Numbered from the stretch's first letter, positions 8,204 to 19,300 are shown. The stretch is DNA of 64,000 bases from Phycisphaerales bacterium (GCA_016709445.1 JADJMV010000010.1:124001-188000); one strand, 5' to 3'. Notes: generated from the sequence alone by a model not told the origin. Numbers and translations: made by a program.

Positions 8204-9889
8204 TCAGCCGCGAACGAAGATTGCCCAGGTTATCACGAGGATCGGCAGCAGGATCACGACCGATCGGAGCAGGTAGCCGAAGAACGAGGGCATCTTGAGG
8301 CCCGAGGCCTCGGCGATGGCCCGGACCATGAAGTTGGGACCGTTGCCGATGTACGTCATCGCGCCGAAGAAGACCGCGCCGAGCGAGATCGCGATCAGCT
8401 CGTGCCGGTTCAGGTCGCTCGCGAGGTACGCGACCACGCTCTCGTGGTTGATGTCGCCCTCCCCGAAGGAGACCTGGAGGAAGTTGAGATAGGTGGGGGC
8501 GTTGTCGAGAACGGCCGAGAGCGATCCGGTGCCGAAGTAGAAGGCCGAGGGGGTGCTCAGCCCCAGCGAGTGACCGTGCGCCGCCAGGAACCCGAGCGCG
8601 GGGGCCATGGTCGCGAAGATGCCGATGAACAGGAGACCGACCTCCTTCACGGGGCCGAAATTGAAGTCGTTCGCCTTGAGGATGTCCCGGTTCGCGACCG
8701 CGTAAGCGACGCAGGCGACAGCGACCTGGAAGGTCGGCCCGATGGGGTAGCCCTCGATGCCCGCGTACTTCTTGAGCATCGGGTCGATGAAGACGCCGGC
8801 GACGATCAGGGCCAGGCTGATCATGCCCGATGCGCCGCGGAGGCGCACGCGGGTGGGCGCGGCGGGGGCGGCGTCGTCAGTCTGGAAGGGATGCTTGCGG
8901 GCGATGAGCGTGTCGGTGACGAAGTACACCGCGAGAAGCATGCCGATCGTGGCGGCCCAGGCCGGCCACAGGTGGATGATGGTCCACTCAAAGGGCACGC
9001 CCTTGAGGAAGCCGAGGTAGAGGGGCGGGTCGCCGATCGGGGTCAGGGCGCCGCCGCAGTTGGAGATGATGAAGATGAAGAGGACCACATGCATCGGGTG
9101 CAGCCGGCCCTTGTTGATGCGCAGGAAGGGCCGGATCAGCAGCACCGAGGCGCCGGTCGTGCCCATGATGTTGGCCATGACAGCGCCGACGGCCAGGAGC
9201 CCGGTGTTGACGATCGGGCCGCCGCGCCCGCGGACATCGACCAGCACGCCGCCCGAGGCGACGAACAGGCCGCCGATGAGGGCGATGAACGAGTAGTACT
9301 CGAGCGCCGTGTGGACCATCTTGTGCTGGCCGTAGCTCTCTCCCGGGAGATAGCCGGCCTTGCCGAAGGCGACGAAGTAGTAGGCGATCACGATGCCGCC
9401 GAGCAGGAAGGCAAAGTCGGGGTAGTGCGCGTGCCAGGCCTTCTCGTTGATGAAGGGCATGAGCGCGATGCTGGCCAGGAGCAGCACGAAGGGGAGGACG
9501 AGCCAGAGCGGGATCACCGGGCTGGGGCCGTGGACCTCGTGGGAGGCCACGGCGACGGCGTCGGCCGCGCCGGCCTCGTGCGGGGCGGGCTGGGCGTGCT
9601 CCGCGGCCATGGCGAGGGGCATGATGGGGGGCATGCCGTCGTCGGTGCCATCCGCGACGACGACCGGCTCGGGGAGGCCCTGATCGGCCAGGCTGCCCTC
9701 GAGACTCTTATCCGGCTGGGGGGAGTCGGGCGTGCCGTGCGCCTCGGGGGGCATGAGTTCGTGCGGCGTGACATAGGTGGCCGGGGCGACGAAGCTGACG
9801 ATCGCGCCGATCACCAGCCCGACCAGCAGGGTCAGGATCCAGCACTTGGGTCCCTGGAAGCCGTGGTTGTGCGAGGCATGCCCGCTCAT
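8204..9889 (-). CDS. NhaD-type sodium:proton antiporter / citrate-transporter superfamily carrier
   Basis: The 561-residue integral membrane protein has about 12 hydrophobic helices and the repeated pseudo-symmetric blocks of the ion-transporter superfamily, for example GTTGASVLLIRPFLRIN, SNCGGALTPIGDPPLYLGFL and LSAVLDNAPTYLNFL. The Asp in GDPP and DNAPT are positions typical of NhaD/citrate-carrier-like proteins. It probably exchanges Na+ for H+, although an anion substrate cannot be excluded. An unusual hydrophilic insert rich in Pro, Ala and His (about residues 45-120) separates the first helix from the rest. The ATG follows GGAGA at 8 nt. The gene is alone in its orientation block. Confidence 0.85.
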   Translation of the reverse strand: MSGHASHNHGFQGPKCWILTLLVGLVIGAIVSFVAPATYVTPHELMPPEAHGTPDSPQPDKSLEGSLADQGLPEPVVVADGTDDGMPPIMPLAMAAEHAQPAPHEAGAADAVAVASHEVHGPSPVIPLWLVLPFVLLLASIALMPFINEKAWHAHYPDFAFLLGGIVIAYYFVAFGKAGYLPGESYGQHKMVHTALEYYSFIALIGGLFVASGGVLVDVRGRGGPIVNTGLLAVGAVMANIMGTTGASVLLIRPFLRINKGRLHPMHVVLFIFIISNCGGALTPIGDPPLYLGFLKGVPFEWTIIHLWPAWAATIGMLLAVYFVTDTLIARKHPFQTDDAAPAAPTRVRLRGASGMISLALIVAGVFIDPMLKKYAGIEGYPIGPTFQVAVACVAYAVANRDILKANDFNFGPVKEVGLLFIGIFATMAPALGFLAAHGHSLGLSTPSAFYFGTGSLSAVLDNAPTYLNFLQVSFGEGDINHESVVAYLASDLNRHELIAISLGAVFFGAMTYIGNGPNFMVRAIAEASGLKMPSFFGYLLRSVVILLPILVITWAIFVRG

Positions 9890-10027
9890 GGTGCATCTCC
9901 GCCGATCTTCGTTCCGAGTGAGGACGCGTGCGATTGCTATCGGTCGGAAGGCAGGGGTTCGACAGGTCGCCCCACGATTGTCCGGCGCGATGGGGAGAAC
10001 GGGTCCTCGGGGTTCTCGGGTCCGCAG

Positions 10028-10426
10028 TTATCGGGCGTCCGGTGGGGTTCCCACGTGCCGCGCCCACCGGGCGAGGAGCGCGGACGCGACAACGATACCC
10101 GTCGCATTGGCCGCCAGATCGAGCGGGTCGACGGTGCGGTGGAGGATAGGAAATCCCTGGGTCAACTCGTCGACCAGCGCGTACGCGAGGGCCACAAAGC
10201 AGCCCCGCCACGCCGTCCGTGGGTCGTTGCGTGGCCCCAGAAAGCCGGCAAGAAACAGCAGGGTCGTCCAGCCGGCGAAGACCGAGGTGTGGATGAAGAG
10301 GTCGAGGCGGGGAATGAAGGGAGACTCGACGGCCAAGCTTGGCCAGTGCGTCGCGGTCACGAGCGCGAGGGCATAAAGCACGAACGCCGGCTTGCAGACG
10401 CGCGGGCCGGGGATGCGCGGGATCAA
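10028..10426 (-). CDS. VanZ-family small membrane protein
   Basis: The 132-residue protein has four hydrophobic segments and the VanZ-like pattern: HWPSLAV after the first helix, DLFIHTSVFAGWTTLLF, a conserved DELTQGFPILHRTVDPLDLA and ATGIVVASALLA. VanZ-like proteins are common beside exopolysaccharide/exosortase genes, but their biochemical role is not established. It starts at a TTG that overlaps the ParA-like stop codon (TTGA), so translation is probably coupled. It is the last gene of the leftward polysaccharide locus. Confidence 0.75.
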   Translation of the reverse strand: MIPRIPGPRVCKPAFVLYALALVTATHWPSLAVESPFIPRLDLFIHTSVFAGWTTLLFLAGFLGPRNDPRTAWRGCFVALAYALVDELTQGFPILHRTVDPLDLAANATGIVVASALLARWARHVGTPPDAR

Positions 10427-11307
10427 GTGGCAGTCTCGGGTGCGCGGTCGGTCACGACATGGATCTCGGGCTCCCGCCGTCCGGGCGCCTCGGGGTGCAT
10501 CGCGAAGACCGACTCCGCGAGGTCGCGGTAGTCCTTGGCGCCCGCCGCATCGGGGGCGTACTGGAAGATGCTCTGGCCGAAGCTCGGGCTCTCGGCGAGC
10601 TTGATGTTGCGGCGGATGTGGGGCCGGAAGACGACGGCGTCGGACCAGGGGAGATCCCGGCCCCGCTGGGCCTCGAAGAAGCCGTCGAGGTCGGCGACGA
10701 CCTCCTGGGTGTGCGTGGTCTGCGCATCGTGCATGCAGAGGACCACGCCCCGGACCCGGAGCGAGGGGTTGATCGAGGCGGTCATGAGACGCACGGTCTC
10801 GAGCAGCTTGCCGACACCCTGCAGGGCCAGGAAGTGGGCCTGCATGGGGATCACGACCTCGCCGGCGGCGGCGAGGGCGTTGATCGTGAGCAGGCCGAGC
10901 GAGGGGGGGCAGTCGATGAGGACGAGGTCGTAGGCCGGGGCGGCGCGCTGGAGGATGCGGAGGAGCCGGTGGTGCCGGTGCGGTTCGGTCGCCAGCTCGG
11001 TCTCCGCGGCGGCCAGGTCGGTCTCCGCCGGGAGGATGCTCAGGCGGTCGGTGACCGGCCGGATCGCCGCCTCGGGGTTGCCCGTGGGGTCCATGAGCAG
11101 CGAGTAGACGGAGGCCTCGAGGCCGGCAGGATCGACGCCCAGGTGCAGCGAGGCGTGGGCCTGGGGATCCATGTCGACCAGCAGGACGCGCTGCCCGAGG
11201 TCGGCGGCCGCGGCGGCGAGATTCACCGCGGTCGTGGTCTTGCCGACCCCGCCCTTCTGGTTCATGAGGGCGACGACGCGCGGGCGATGCGGGCTGTGAT
11301 CCTCCAT
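10423..11307 (-). CDS. ParA-like (MinD/ParA/Soj family) ATPase
   Basis: The 294-residue protein has a deviant Walker A (KGGVGKTTT, residues 18-26), Walker A-prime (VLLVDMDPQAHAS), Walker B (DLVLIDCPPSLGLLT) and the Soj-type end RRNIKLAESPSFGQSIFQYA. ATPases of this family position chromosomes or macromolecular complexes on the inner side of the membrane or nucleoid. No ParB partner lies beside it; instead it sits inside the polysaccharide locus, 33 bp after the WecA-like gene and overlapping the VanZ-like gene. It could act in chromosome segregation or in placing the export machinery. No convincing ribosome site precedes the ATG. Confidence 0.9.
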   Translation of the reverse strand: MEDHSPHRPRVVALMNQKGGVGKTTTAVNLAAAAADLGQRVLLVDMDPQAHASLHLGVDPAGLEASVYSLLMDPTGNPEAAIRPVTDRLSILPAETDLAAAETELATEPHRHHRLLRILQRAAPAYDLVLIDCPPSLGLLTINALAAAGEVVIPMQAHFLALQGVGKLLETVRLMTASINPSLRVRGVVLCMHDAQTTHTQEVVADLDGFFEAQRGRDLPWSDAVVFRPHIRRNIKLAESPSFGQSIFQYAPDAAGAKDYRDLAESVFAMHPEAPGRREPEIHVVTDRAPETAT

Positions 11308-11340
11308 GCGCGGGGAGTATACGGGCGTGGGCGGAGGATC

Positions 11341-12855
11341 TCAGGCCGAGTCGGCATCCTTGTCGGAGGGGCCGGGGCGCTTCTCGGGTCGGGGCGCGGT
11401 TCTGCCGGGCGAGACCACGCCGAGGACGCGGGCGGCGGCGGCGTCCTCGATCTGCTTGCGGCGGGCGATCTTGATCGAGATGACGGCGATGTAGGCGATG
11501 AAGATGCCGGCGAGGGCGTAGGAGACCCGGGCTCGCCAGAGACTCATGGCGATGCCGAGGAGGCCGAAGAGGGCGCCGATGCCGTAGAGCGTGAGGACGG
11601 CGCCCTTGACGCCGAGGGCGCGCTTGAGCATGTGGTGGAGGTGGTCGGAGTCGGGGTCGCTCATGCGCTTGCCGGCCATCTTGCGTCGGACGATGGCGAG
11701 GCAGGTATCCATGATGGGAATAGCGTAGATGACGAGGCCGGCGAGCACGAAGTGCGTCTTGCCCGTGTCGCCGAGTGTGAGGACGATCACGATCGTCGTG
11801 AAGCCCATGAGCAGGGAGCCGCAGTCGCCCAGGAATATGGTGGCGGGGTTGAAGTTGTGGGGGAGGAAGCCGAGGCAGGCGCCGAGCAGCGCGAGGCAGA
11901 GGACCACGCGCTGGGCGTCGCGGGGGCCATCGTCGGCGACGGCGAGGGAGAGGGCGATCACGAGGAGCGCGGCCGAGCAGATGGCGGTGGTGCCCGAGAG
12001 GAGGCCGTCGAGGCCGTCGATCAGATTGGAGGCGTTGCAGGCGCCGAGGACGAAGATGGCGATGATCGCGGTGCCGGTCCAGTAGATCACATCGACGGGG
12101 ATTCCGGCGCCGCCCATGGGGATGGGGTGCGTGAGGAAGGGGATGGAGAACCCGGTGGGGATGTAGAAGATGAGGTCGCGGTTGTGGAGCCACTCGCCGA
12201 GCGTCGGGGCGAGGACGCCCTTGGCGACCTTGACGCCGACGTCGTCGTAGGCGAGGGCGGCGGCGGCGAAGAGCTGGCCCCCGATCTTGAGACGGGGCTC
12301 GATGCCGACGACGTCGTCGATGAGCCCGACGAGCATGATGACGGTCATGCCCAGGAGGATGGATGGGGGGACGAAGTAGGGAACGGGGTTGGTGGGGTCG
12401 TCGCCGATGAGGTGGACGGTCTTGTGCCAGGCGATGAGGCCGAGGCCCGGGAAGGCCATGGCGACATAGCTGAAGAGGATGCCTCCGACGAGGCCGAGGA
12501 AGACGGCGACGCCGCCGAGGTAGGCGATGGGGAGCTTGTGGATCTTCCGGGCCTCGTTGGGCTTGTCGATGATGCCGTGCTTGATGGCGAGGCGCCGCAT
12601 GATGGGCGTCGCGAGCAGCGTGACGACGAAGGCGATGATGAAGACGCCGATGTAGCCGTGGAAGATGTCGAGACGGGTGACCGGATCGGCGTGCTGCATG
12701 CCCGCCGCCTCGGCGAGGGCCTTCTGCTGCTCGGCCAGGCTCTGGATTGCCTGGCCCATGCGATCGATCTGGTCGGTGACGGCCTTGGAGGCCGGGCTCT
12801 CCGGCTGGGCGAGCGTCGGTGGGAAGTAGGTTTGCTGGAGGAATCGGGTGATCAT
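11341..12855 (-). CDS. WecA/MraY-like undecaprenyl-phosphate sugar-1-phosphate transferase
   Basis: The 504-residue polytopic membrane protein shows family motifs: VGLIDDVVG (Asp pair at 180-181), NASNLIDGLDGL, FLGDCGSLLMGF and the cytoplasmic loop ending DSDHLHHML. It should transfer a sugar-1-phosphate, probably GlcNAc-1-P, from a UDP-sugar to undecaprenyl phosphate, the first membrane step of polysaccharide assembly. It is longer than usual: about 65 residues with a Gln/Ala-rich helix precede the first membrane segment, and a charged tail follows the last. Its ATG overlaps the epimerase stop (ATGA), implying translational coupling. Confidence 0.9.
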   Translation of the reverse strand: MITRFLQQTYFPPTLAQPESPASKAVTDQIDRMGQAIQSLAEQQKALAEAAGMQHADPVTRLDIFHGYIGVFIIAFVVTLLATPIMRRLAIKHGIIDKPNEARKIHKLPIAYLGGVAVFLGLVGGILFSYVAMAFPGLGLIAWHKTVHLIGDDPTNPVPYFVPPSILLGMTVIMLVGLIDDVVGIEPRLKIGGQLFAAAALAYDDVGVKVAKGVLAPTLGEWLHNRDLIFYIPTGFSIPFLTHPIPMGGAGIPVDVIYWTGTAIIAIFVLGACNASNLIDGLDGLLSGTTAICSAALLVIALSLAVADDGPRDAQRVVLCLALLGACLGFLPHNFNPATIFLGDCGSLLMGFTTIVIVLTLGDTGKTHFVLAGLVIYAIPIMDTCLAIVRRKMAGKRMSDPDSDHLHHMLKRALGVKGAVLTLYGIGALFGLLGIAMSLWRARVSYALAGIFIAYIAVISIKIARRKQIEDAAAARVLGVVSPGRTAPRPEKRPGPSDKDADSA

Positions 12856-13892
12856 GCCCGGACCTCGCGGGCCTGGTCGGCGAGGAGGGCGGCCGCGACG
12901 TCGCGGATGGTCTCCTCGAGGGGGCGGCGGGGGGCGAAGCCGATTGTCTGCCGGACGCGGGCGAGGTCGGGCCGGCGTCTCGGGAGATCTTCGAAGCCCT
13001 CGGGGAAGGCGTCGAGGTAGGGCAGGAGGGTGACCTTGGACCGGGAGTCAAGGGTCTTGATGACGGTCTGCGCGAGTTCGAGGATGGTGATCTCGCGATC
13101 GGAGCCCAGGTTGAAGACGGCGCCGTGGCACCGGGGCTCGGCGACGAGCCTCGGGAGCGCTTCGACGACGTCTCGGACGTCGCAGAAGCAGCGGGTCTGC
13201 GAGCCGTCGCCGTGGACGATGAGCGGCTCGTCGGCGAGTGCCGCGGCGACGAAGCGGGGCAGCACCATGCCGTAGCTGCCGACCTGCCGCGGGCCGACGG
13301 TATTGAAGAAGCGGGCGACGACGACGGGGAGGCCGGAGCGGCGGTGGTGGGCGATCGCGAGGTGCTCGTCGATGGCCTTGCTCATGCCGTACGACCATCG
13401 GGCGATGGTGGTGGGGCCGTAGAGGACATCGTCGTGCTCGGCGAATGGGCTGCGAGCGCCTTTGCCGTAGACCTCGGAACTCGAGGCGATGAGCGTCGGG
13501 GTCGCGGGGTCTGCCTCGGCGGCGAAGCGGAGCAGGGCGATGGTCTCGAGGATATTGGTCTCGATGGCTTCGATCGGGGCGTCCATCACAAGTTGGACGC
13601 CCACGGCGGCCGCGAGGTGGTAGATCTCGTCGAAACGGCGTCCGTCGTTGGCGAATCGATCCACGGCGGGCGCGACGCGGGAGTCGAGGAACTCGAGTCC
13701 GGGTCGTGGGGCCTGCTCGAGGTTGGCGCGACGGCCGGTGGAGAGGTTGTCCACGACGGTGACTTGGTCGCCGCGTTGGAGGAGTCGCTCGACGAGGTGG
13801 GAGCCGATGAAGCCGGCGCCGCCTGTGACCAGTGCAGAACGCCGGCCCCCTGGGGGGCCGGCGGGTGTGCGGCTTGGTGGGCTGCTGGACAC
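12852..13892 (-). CDS. NAD-dependent sugar epimerase/dehydratase (extended SDR)
   Basis: The 346-residue protein carries the Rossmann motif TGGAGFIGSHL, the DNLSTG loop, the SSSEVYG catalytic region and SYGMSKAIDE (Tyr-x-x-x-Lys), then HGDGSQTRCFCDVRDVVEAL. These place it among UDP-glucuronate decarboxylase / UDP-glucose 4-epimerase-like enzymes that modify nucleotide sugars for polysaccharide synthesis. The start is GTG with GGGAGAA upstream. It lies between the Wzz/kinase gene (33 bp away) and the WecA-like gene (4-bp overlap), a natural place for a precursor-supplying enzyme. Confidence 0.88.
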   Translation of the reverse strand: MSSSPPSRTPAGPPGGRRSALVTGGAGFIGSHLVERLLQRGDQVTVVDNLSTGRRANLEQAPRPGLEFLDSRVAPAVDRFANDGRRFDEIYHLAAAVGVQLVMDAPIEAIETNILETIALLRFAAEADPATPTLIASSSEVYGKGARSPFAEHDDVLYGPTTIARWSYGMSKAIDEHLAIAHHRRSGLPVVVARFFNTVGPRQVGSYGMVLPRFVAAALADEPLIVHGDGSQTRCFCDVRDVVEALPRLVAEPRCHGAVFNLGSDREITILELAQTVIKTLDSRSKVTLLPYLDAFPEGFEDLPRRRPDLARVRQTIGFAPRRPLEETIRDVAAALLADQAREVRA

Positions 13893-13925
13893 GGCGAGTT
13901 CTCCCGCCCCGTACGGCGGGGATGC

Positions 13926-16125
13926 TCAGTCGGATTCGTTGGCGTAGGCCTGGGAGGCGCGGATGTTGCCCTTGAGGTACCCGCCGGCGGCGGCGCGGAC
14001 TCCGTTGATGACGACGCCGAGGAACTCGGCCCGGGTCTCGCTGAGTTCGTTGCGGACGCGGGAGACGAGGCCTCGCTTCTCGGAGTAGGCCTTGACGACG
14101 AGGAGCGCACCGTCGCAACGGTTGGCGACGCTGAGGCCGTCGCCGCCGACGATGGCGGGCGGGACGTCGATAAGGATGAGGTCGTGATCGGCGCCGGCGG
14201 TGGCGAGGACTTCGGAGAACTTCTCGCTGGCAAGACGCTCGACGATCCTTCCCTTGGGTGAACCGGCGGTGAGGAGGTCGAGGTTGGACGAGCCGCTGGG
14301 GCGGATGGCGCTCTCGAGGGAGGCTTCTCCGGCGAGCACATCGGCGAGCCCGGGGGCTTCGCCGAGGCCGAAGATCTTGTGCTGGCTGGGGCGGCGGAAG
14401 TTGGCGTCGATGACGAGGACGCGGCGTCCGGCGGCGGCGCAGGCCTCGGCGAGGTTGCTGACGACCGAGGAAGGCGCCGGATCCGGGCATACCGGCCATG
14501 ACCATGATGGACTTGTGGCCGGTAAGTTCGACGCGCTTGAGGAGCGGGGCGCGGAGCTGGCGGTAGCTCTCGGCGACGACGCCCTTGGAGGAGGCGTGGA
14601 AGGCCCGGGGGGCCTGCTCGACGCTGGTGGCGCTGTCTTCGGCGGCGTCGGGGATGTAGCCGAGGAGCCGGGTGCGGGGGATCATGGTGACATCGCCGGG
14701 GCCGCGGACGCGCTGGTCGAGCAGCTCGCGGAGGAAGACGATGGCGGCGGTTGCGCCGAGGACGAGCATGACGCCGGCGGGGACGGAGTAGATGATCTGG
14801 GGGAGGACGGGCTTGTCGGGGATGCGCTCCTGCTGATAGACGGCGACGCGCGAGGAGGTTTGGAGTCCGAGCATTCCCTTGAGATCGTCGAGCTTGGCCT
14901 GGGCGTCCTTCTTGCTCTCGAGGACGCCGTCGATCTCGAGGTTGAGGTCGTCGATCTTGACCTTGGTCTTGGTGAGGTCGATGAGTCGCTTGACGAGGCG
15001 GTCCTGCTCGTTGGCGAGGTCGGCGGACTGGGCGGTCATGGTGCCGATGGTGCTGCGGGTGCCGTCGACGATGGCGTCGAACTGGCTGCGGAGCAGGCGT
15101 TGGCGCTGCTCGTCGAGCCGGACCTTGTAGGAATCGATCATGTTCTGGATGTCGAGGAGGGACCGGTGGTTGGGGCCGAACTTGACCTGGAGCGCGGTCC
15201 TCTGGGCCTCGAGCTGGGTGATGGTCTGGTGGAGGCTCTGGATGAGCGGGTGGCCCTCGACGGCGTTGACAAGCTCGTCGGAGTAGGTGGGTCCGCCGGG
15301 GCTGTTGAGCTCGGCCTCGTAGCGGCTGAGCTGGCTCTTGGCGCCCTCGATCGAGATGCGGACACCGTGGAGTGCGGAGATGACGGAGGCGAGTTCCTGG
15401 CTGTCGGCGGCGAACCGCTGTTCGAGGGAGTCGACCTCGTCGGTCTTGAGGATCTGGTCGCGCTGGGCCTGCTTGTCCTTGTAGGCGTTGTCGAGGCTGG
15501 TGATCTGGGTCTCGAGGGCGGTGCGCTGGGGGCCGTACTGCCTGCGGGCCTCTTCGTTGCGCTGGTTGACGTAGGTCTCGCGGATGATCTGGAGGACGGC
15601 GGTGATGTCGTTGGCCCGCTTCCAGCGGAGGCTCATCTCGATGAAGTCGGTGTTGGGGATGAGACGGGCGTTGAGGTTGTCGTCGAGCCACTCGGTGGCG
15701 TCGGCGGCCTGGAAGCCGCCGCCCTTCATGAACATGTTCCGCCACTGGCCGCTGACGCTGGGGAGGCGGGCATCGGTCACGACGCTCTGGATCACGGCGT
15801 CGGACTTCATGGCGGAGACTTGGGTCTGGGCGAAGCGTTCCTGCTCGTCCTCGTCCTTGCCCACGGCCTGCTTGCCGAGGTCGTCGGTGGGTGGCAGGAT
15901 CTGGAAGGTGACCTTGGCCTCGTAGATGGGGTAGACCTTGAGCCAGACGAAGTGTCCGACGACGCCGAGTATGCCTCCGACGAAGGCGGCGGCGGCGAGC
16001 ACCCAGACGTACTTCTTGAGGATCTTGACCACGTCGATGGTGGGCGCCGCGGTGGCCGCGGCGACGGGTGCGCCGGCCCGGGGCTGCAGGGTCGAGGCGT
16101 GCTTGACGGGTGTTGCGGTGGTCAT
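13926..16125 (-). pseudogene. Wzz-type chain-length regulator fused to BY-kinase-like domain, frameshifted
   Basis: The N-terminal part has two membrane segments (about 38-62 and 440-465) around a long coiled-coil periplasmic region with LVNAVEGHPLIQSLHQTIT, typical of Wzz/Wzc polysaccharide co-polymerases. After SIMVMAGMPGSG the frame shifts by one extra base near 14470-14476. The downstream frame continues as SSVVSNLAEACAAAGRRVLV, DANFRRPSQHKIF, then HDLILIDVPPA (Walker B) and ends in a short Tyr-containing tail. Repaired, it is a single protein of about 732 residues. The P-loop seems to lack the usual Lys, so ATP binding may be lost. Both halves are well conserved, so a sequencing error is more likely than decay. 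Confidence 0.8.
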
Positions 16126-16320
16126 TGTGTCGGTCCCTGTTGGTCGGCGCTTGGCGTTGGTCTGGGGCGTGGCGTCGGGTGTGGTCTCGGCCCGGGCGTG
16201 TGTCGGCTTGGTGGTACGCGGCCTGGGGGTCGATCGTTCACCGGTCGTGCGGATGTTCGGGCCGGGTTGAGCTCTGGGCCGGTCGGCGGTCTGTATCTGG
16301 GGCGTGTGTGGGCACGGATG

Positions 16321-19300
16321 TCAATTGCCGTTGACGGAGGATCTGACCTTCTCCAGGAGGGCTGTGTACTGATCGTCGAGTTTCCGGCCCTTATCCAGCA
16401 AGGCTTGGACCTCGAGCACAAGGTCGGAGGCGCCGGGCTTGTCTCCGGAGTCGAATCGGGCCTGGGCGAGGCGGACCATGTACTTGGCGTCTTCGGGGGT
16501 TCCCCGGGCGGCGTTGACGGCGGCTTCCAGGGGCGCGACGGCGTCGGCGGCGCGGCCCAGGCCGAGGTAGACGGCGCCGAGGGTGTCGTGGGTTTCGGGG
16601 TTGTTTGGGGCGTGCTGGGTGGCGGAGAGGGCGTAGGGGAGGGCGTCGTTGTAGTTGCCGAGTTCGACGCCGAGGGTGTAGGCGATGTTGTTCTCGAGCT
16701 GCCAGTCGGTGGGCACGAGCTCGAGGCCCTGCTTCCAGAGTTGGATGGCGTCGTCGAAGCGCTGGGCGTTGTAGCGGTTGCCGGCGAGGGCGCGGATGGC
16801 GGAATATCGGACCATGGGGTCGCGGGTGCGGTCGACGAGGGTCTCGAGGTCGGCGAGGCCGCGGTCGGCGCCATTTTCCATCGAGAGCTGTGCTCGTGCG
16901 GCGAAGAGGGCGGCCCATTCTGCGCCGCCGGGCTCGTTGGCGAGGTCGCGGAGGAAGGCGAGGGTCTTGGTGGGGTTGTCGAAGACGCGGGCCAGGGTGG
17001 AGTACCAGAAGGCCATGGGGTCGGCTTCCTTGCGGATGAGCCGGAAGGAGGCGAGGCAGTCGTTCTGTGCGGCGGGGAGTCGGTTGGTGAGCGCGAAGAG
17101 CCTGGCGCGGGCGAGGAGGAGCGAGGGGTCGGTTGGGACGATGGTCTTGGCGTCGTTGAAGACGCGTTCGGCGTCGGCGAGTCGCGGGGGGTTGCCGCCG
17201 ATGAGGAGGTCGGCGAGCCGGAGGACAATCTGGGGCTGGGGCTCGATCGCGAAGGCGTCCTGGTAGATGTGGATCGCGGGGAGGGGCATGCCGCCCTGGA
17301 CGAAGAGTTCGGCGACGCGTGAGCGGAGTCCGACATCTCGGGGGTGGAGTGCGAACCACTCGTCGGCCATCTGGACGGCCTCGGTCTCCATCTTGCGTTG
17401 GACCATGATGCCGAGGAGGCCGCTGCGGAGGGCTTCGTCTCCCGGGTTGGTGCGGACGGCGTCGCGCCACGCGGCGATGGCCTCGTCGGTGCGTCCGTCG
17501 GCGGAGAGGATTTCGGCCTTGCGGCGGTAGGCGTCGCCGAGGTTGGGGCGCATCTCGATGGCGTGCTGGAGATCGGCGAGGGCCTCGGTGCGGAGGTCCG
17601 GGGAGGCGGCTTCGGCGTCGGCACGCATGATCCAGACCCGGTAGTCCTGGGGCCACTTGGCGACGGCGTCGTCGGCGATGGCTCGGGCGCGTTTGGCATC
17701 GCCGCGGGAGAGGGCGGTCTGGGCCTTGAGGAGGACGACGGTGGTGTCGGCGTCGCCGTCGGGGATGGAGGCGAGGAGCGTGTCGGCCTCGGTGAGTCTA
17801 TCGAGCCGGATGCTGCACTCGGCGAGTCGCTTGGTGAGGAGGAATTCCTTGTCGCCGCCTGAGTTGATGACGATCCGGAGGAGTGTGGCTGCCTCGGCGT
17901 TGCGGCCGTAGTTCATGAGCGTGTCGGCGAGGAGGACATCGACGGCGTGGTCTCCGGGCTTCTGGAGCGTCGCGGCCTGCCGGAGCGCGACGATCGCGGG
18001 TGAGGAGCGTCCCCGGTCGAGCATGAAGCGGGCGAGGTCGACGTAGCGGGGGATGCGTTCGGAGGGCGGGGTCTCGGCGATGCGTTTGGCGTAGACGCGG
18101 CGGGCGTTCTCGAGCTGGTTGCGTTCGGCGTAGAGGCGGGCGTCGAGGGCGACGAGGCTGTCGGACTCGCCGCTCTTGGCGCGGGTCTCATCGATCAGGG
18201 CGCGGGCCTTGTCCCACTGGCCGAGGGAGATGTAGAGGTCGGCGAGGGCGGTGCGGTTCTGGATGTCGTCGGGGCGTGCGGCGAGGATCTTCTCGCGGTG
18301 ATCGCGTGCGCCGGGCTTGTTGCCGACGCGGGCCTCGAGGCCGAGGAGCAGGTCCATGAACTGTTGGTTGGTGCGGCCGGTGGTCTCGGAGCGGCGTGCG
18401 ACGTCGAGGGCCTCGTCGAGTCGGTTGAGGCCGATCAGGGCCTGGCAGTAGGAATAGATGGTGGCGAGGTCGTTGGGCCGGATCGCGAGGGCCTTCTGGT
18501 AAGAGGTGAGGGCATCGCCGGAGCGTCCCATCTGGAGTTGGAGATCGGCGAGCATGCGCCAGAGGGAGGCGGCGTTGGGGTTGCGCTGGACGGCCTGGTT
18601 GAACGCGGCGAGCGCGTCGTCGCGCTTGTTCTGGAGGAGGAGGAGTCGGGCGCGGTAGCTGAGCCCTTCGAGGTGGTCGACATCGGCTTCCTTGGCGCGC
18701 TGGGCGAGGGCCTCGGCGGCGGCGGTGTCTCCGGCGTCGATGGCGCGGGTGAAGAGCGCCTCGATGACGAGGGGGTGCTTGGGGTTGGCCTGTTCGGCCT
18801 TCTTGAGTGCGGCGAGGGCGTCGTCGGCCCGGTCGGCGCGGGCGTAGGCCTGGTATGCGGCGAGCTGCTTCTCGACCTCCGGCTGGTCCTGCATGTCCAT
18901 GATCTGCTTGACGTATTCGTCGACGGAGGACATGCTCGTGACGAAGAGGGCGACCTGTTTGAGGGCTTGGTCGTCGGGGAACTGGGCGACGCCCTGCTTG
19001 GCGATCTGGTCGGCCTGGTCGGCGTCGCCGGAGATGGCGAGGAAGCGGGCGAGCTCGGCGTAGAGCCTGGGGTCGGGGCCGTTGTCGGCGAGGGCCTTGC
19101 GGAGGATCTCGATGCCGCCCGCGGCATCGGGGAGTTCGGTCTCGGAGCCCTGCGCGGTGCGTTGGGCGTCGAAGACGGCGCGGTCGATGGGGTCGGTGAC
19201 GTCCTTCTCGCCGAGCTTCTGCTGGATCTCCGCGAGCTTGCGGAGGATCACCGGGTTCTGCGGGTTGCCCTTGAGGGCCTGCTGGAGGTGGTCGCGGGCG

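Noticed and set aside
6704..10531. A 1275-codon rightward open frame
   Set aside because: It overlaps four well-supported genes, has Arg/Gly/Asp-rich shadow composition and no recognisable domain. High GC leaves such frames open by chance.
10423..11307. Chromosome partition system (parAB)
   Set aside because: Only a ParA-like gene is present; no ParB gene or parS-like palindrome was seen nearby.
14200..17322. A 1040-codon rightward open frame across the polysaccharide locus
   Set aside because: It is antisense to the Wzz/kinase and TPR genes, whose domains are clear. Its Gly/Val/Glu/Asp-rich translation shows no family.
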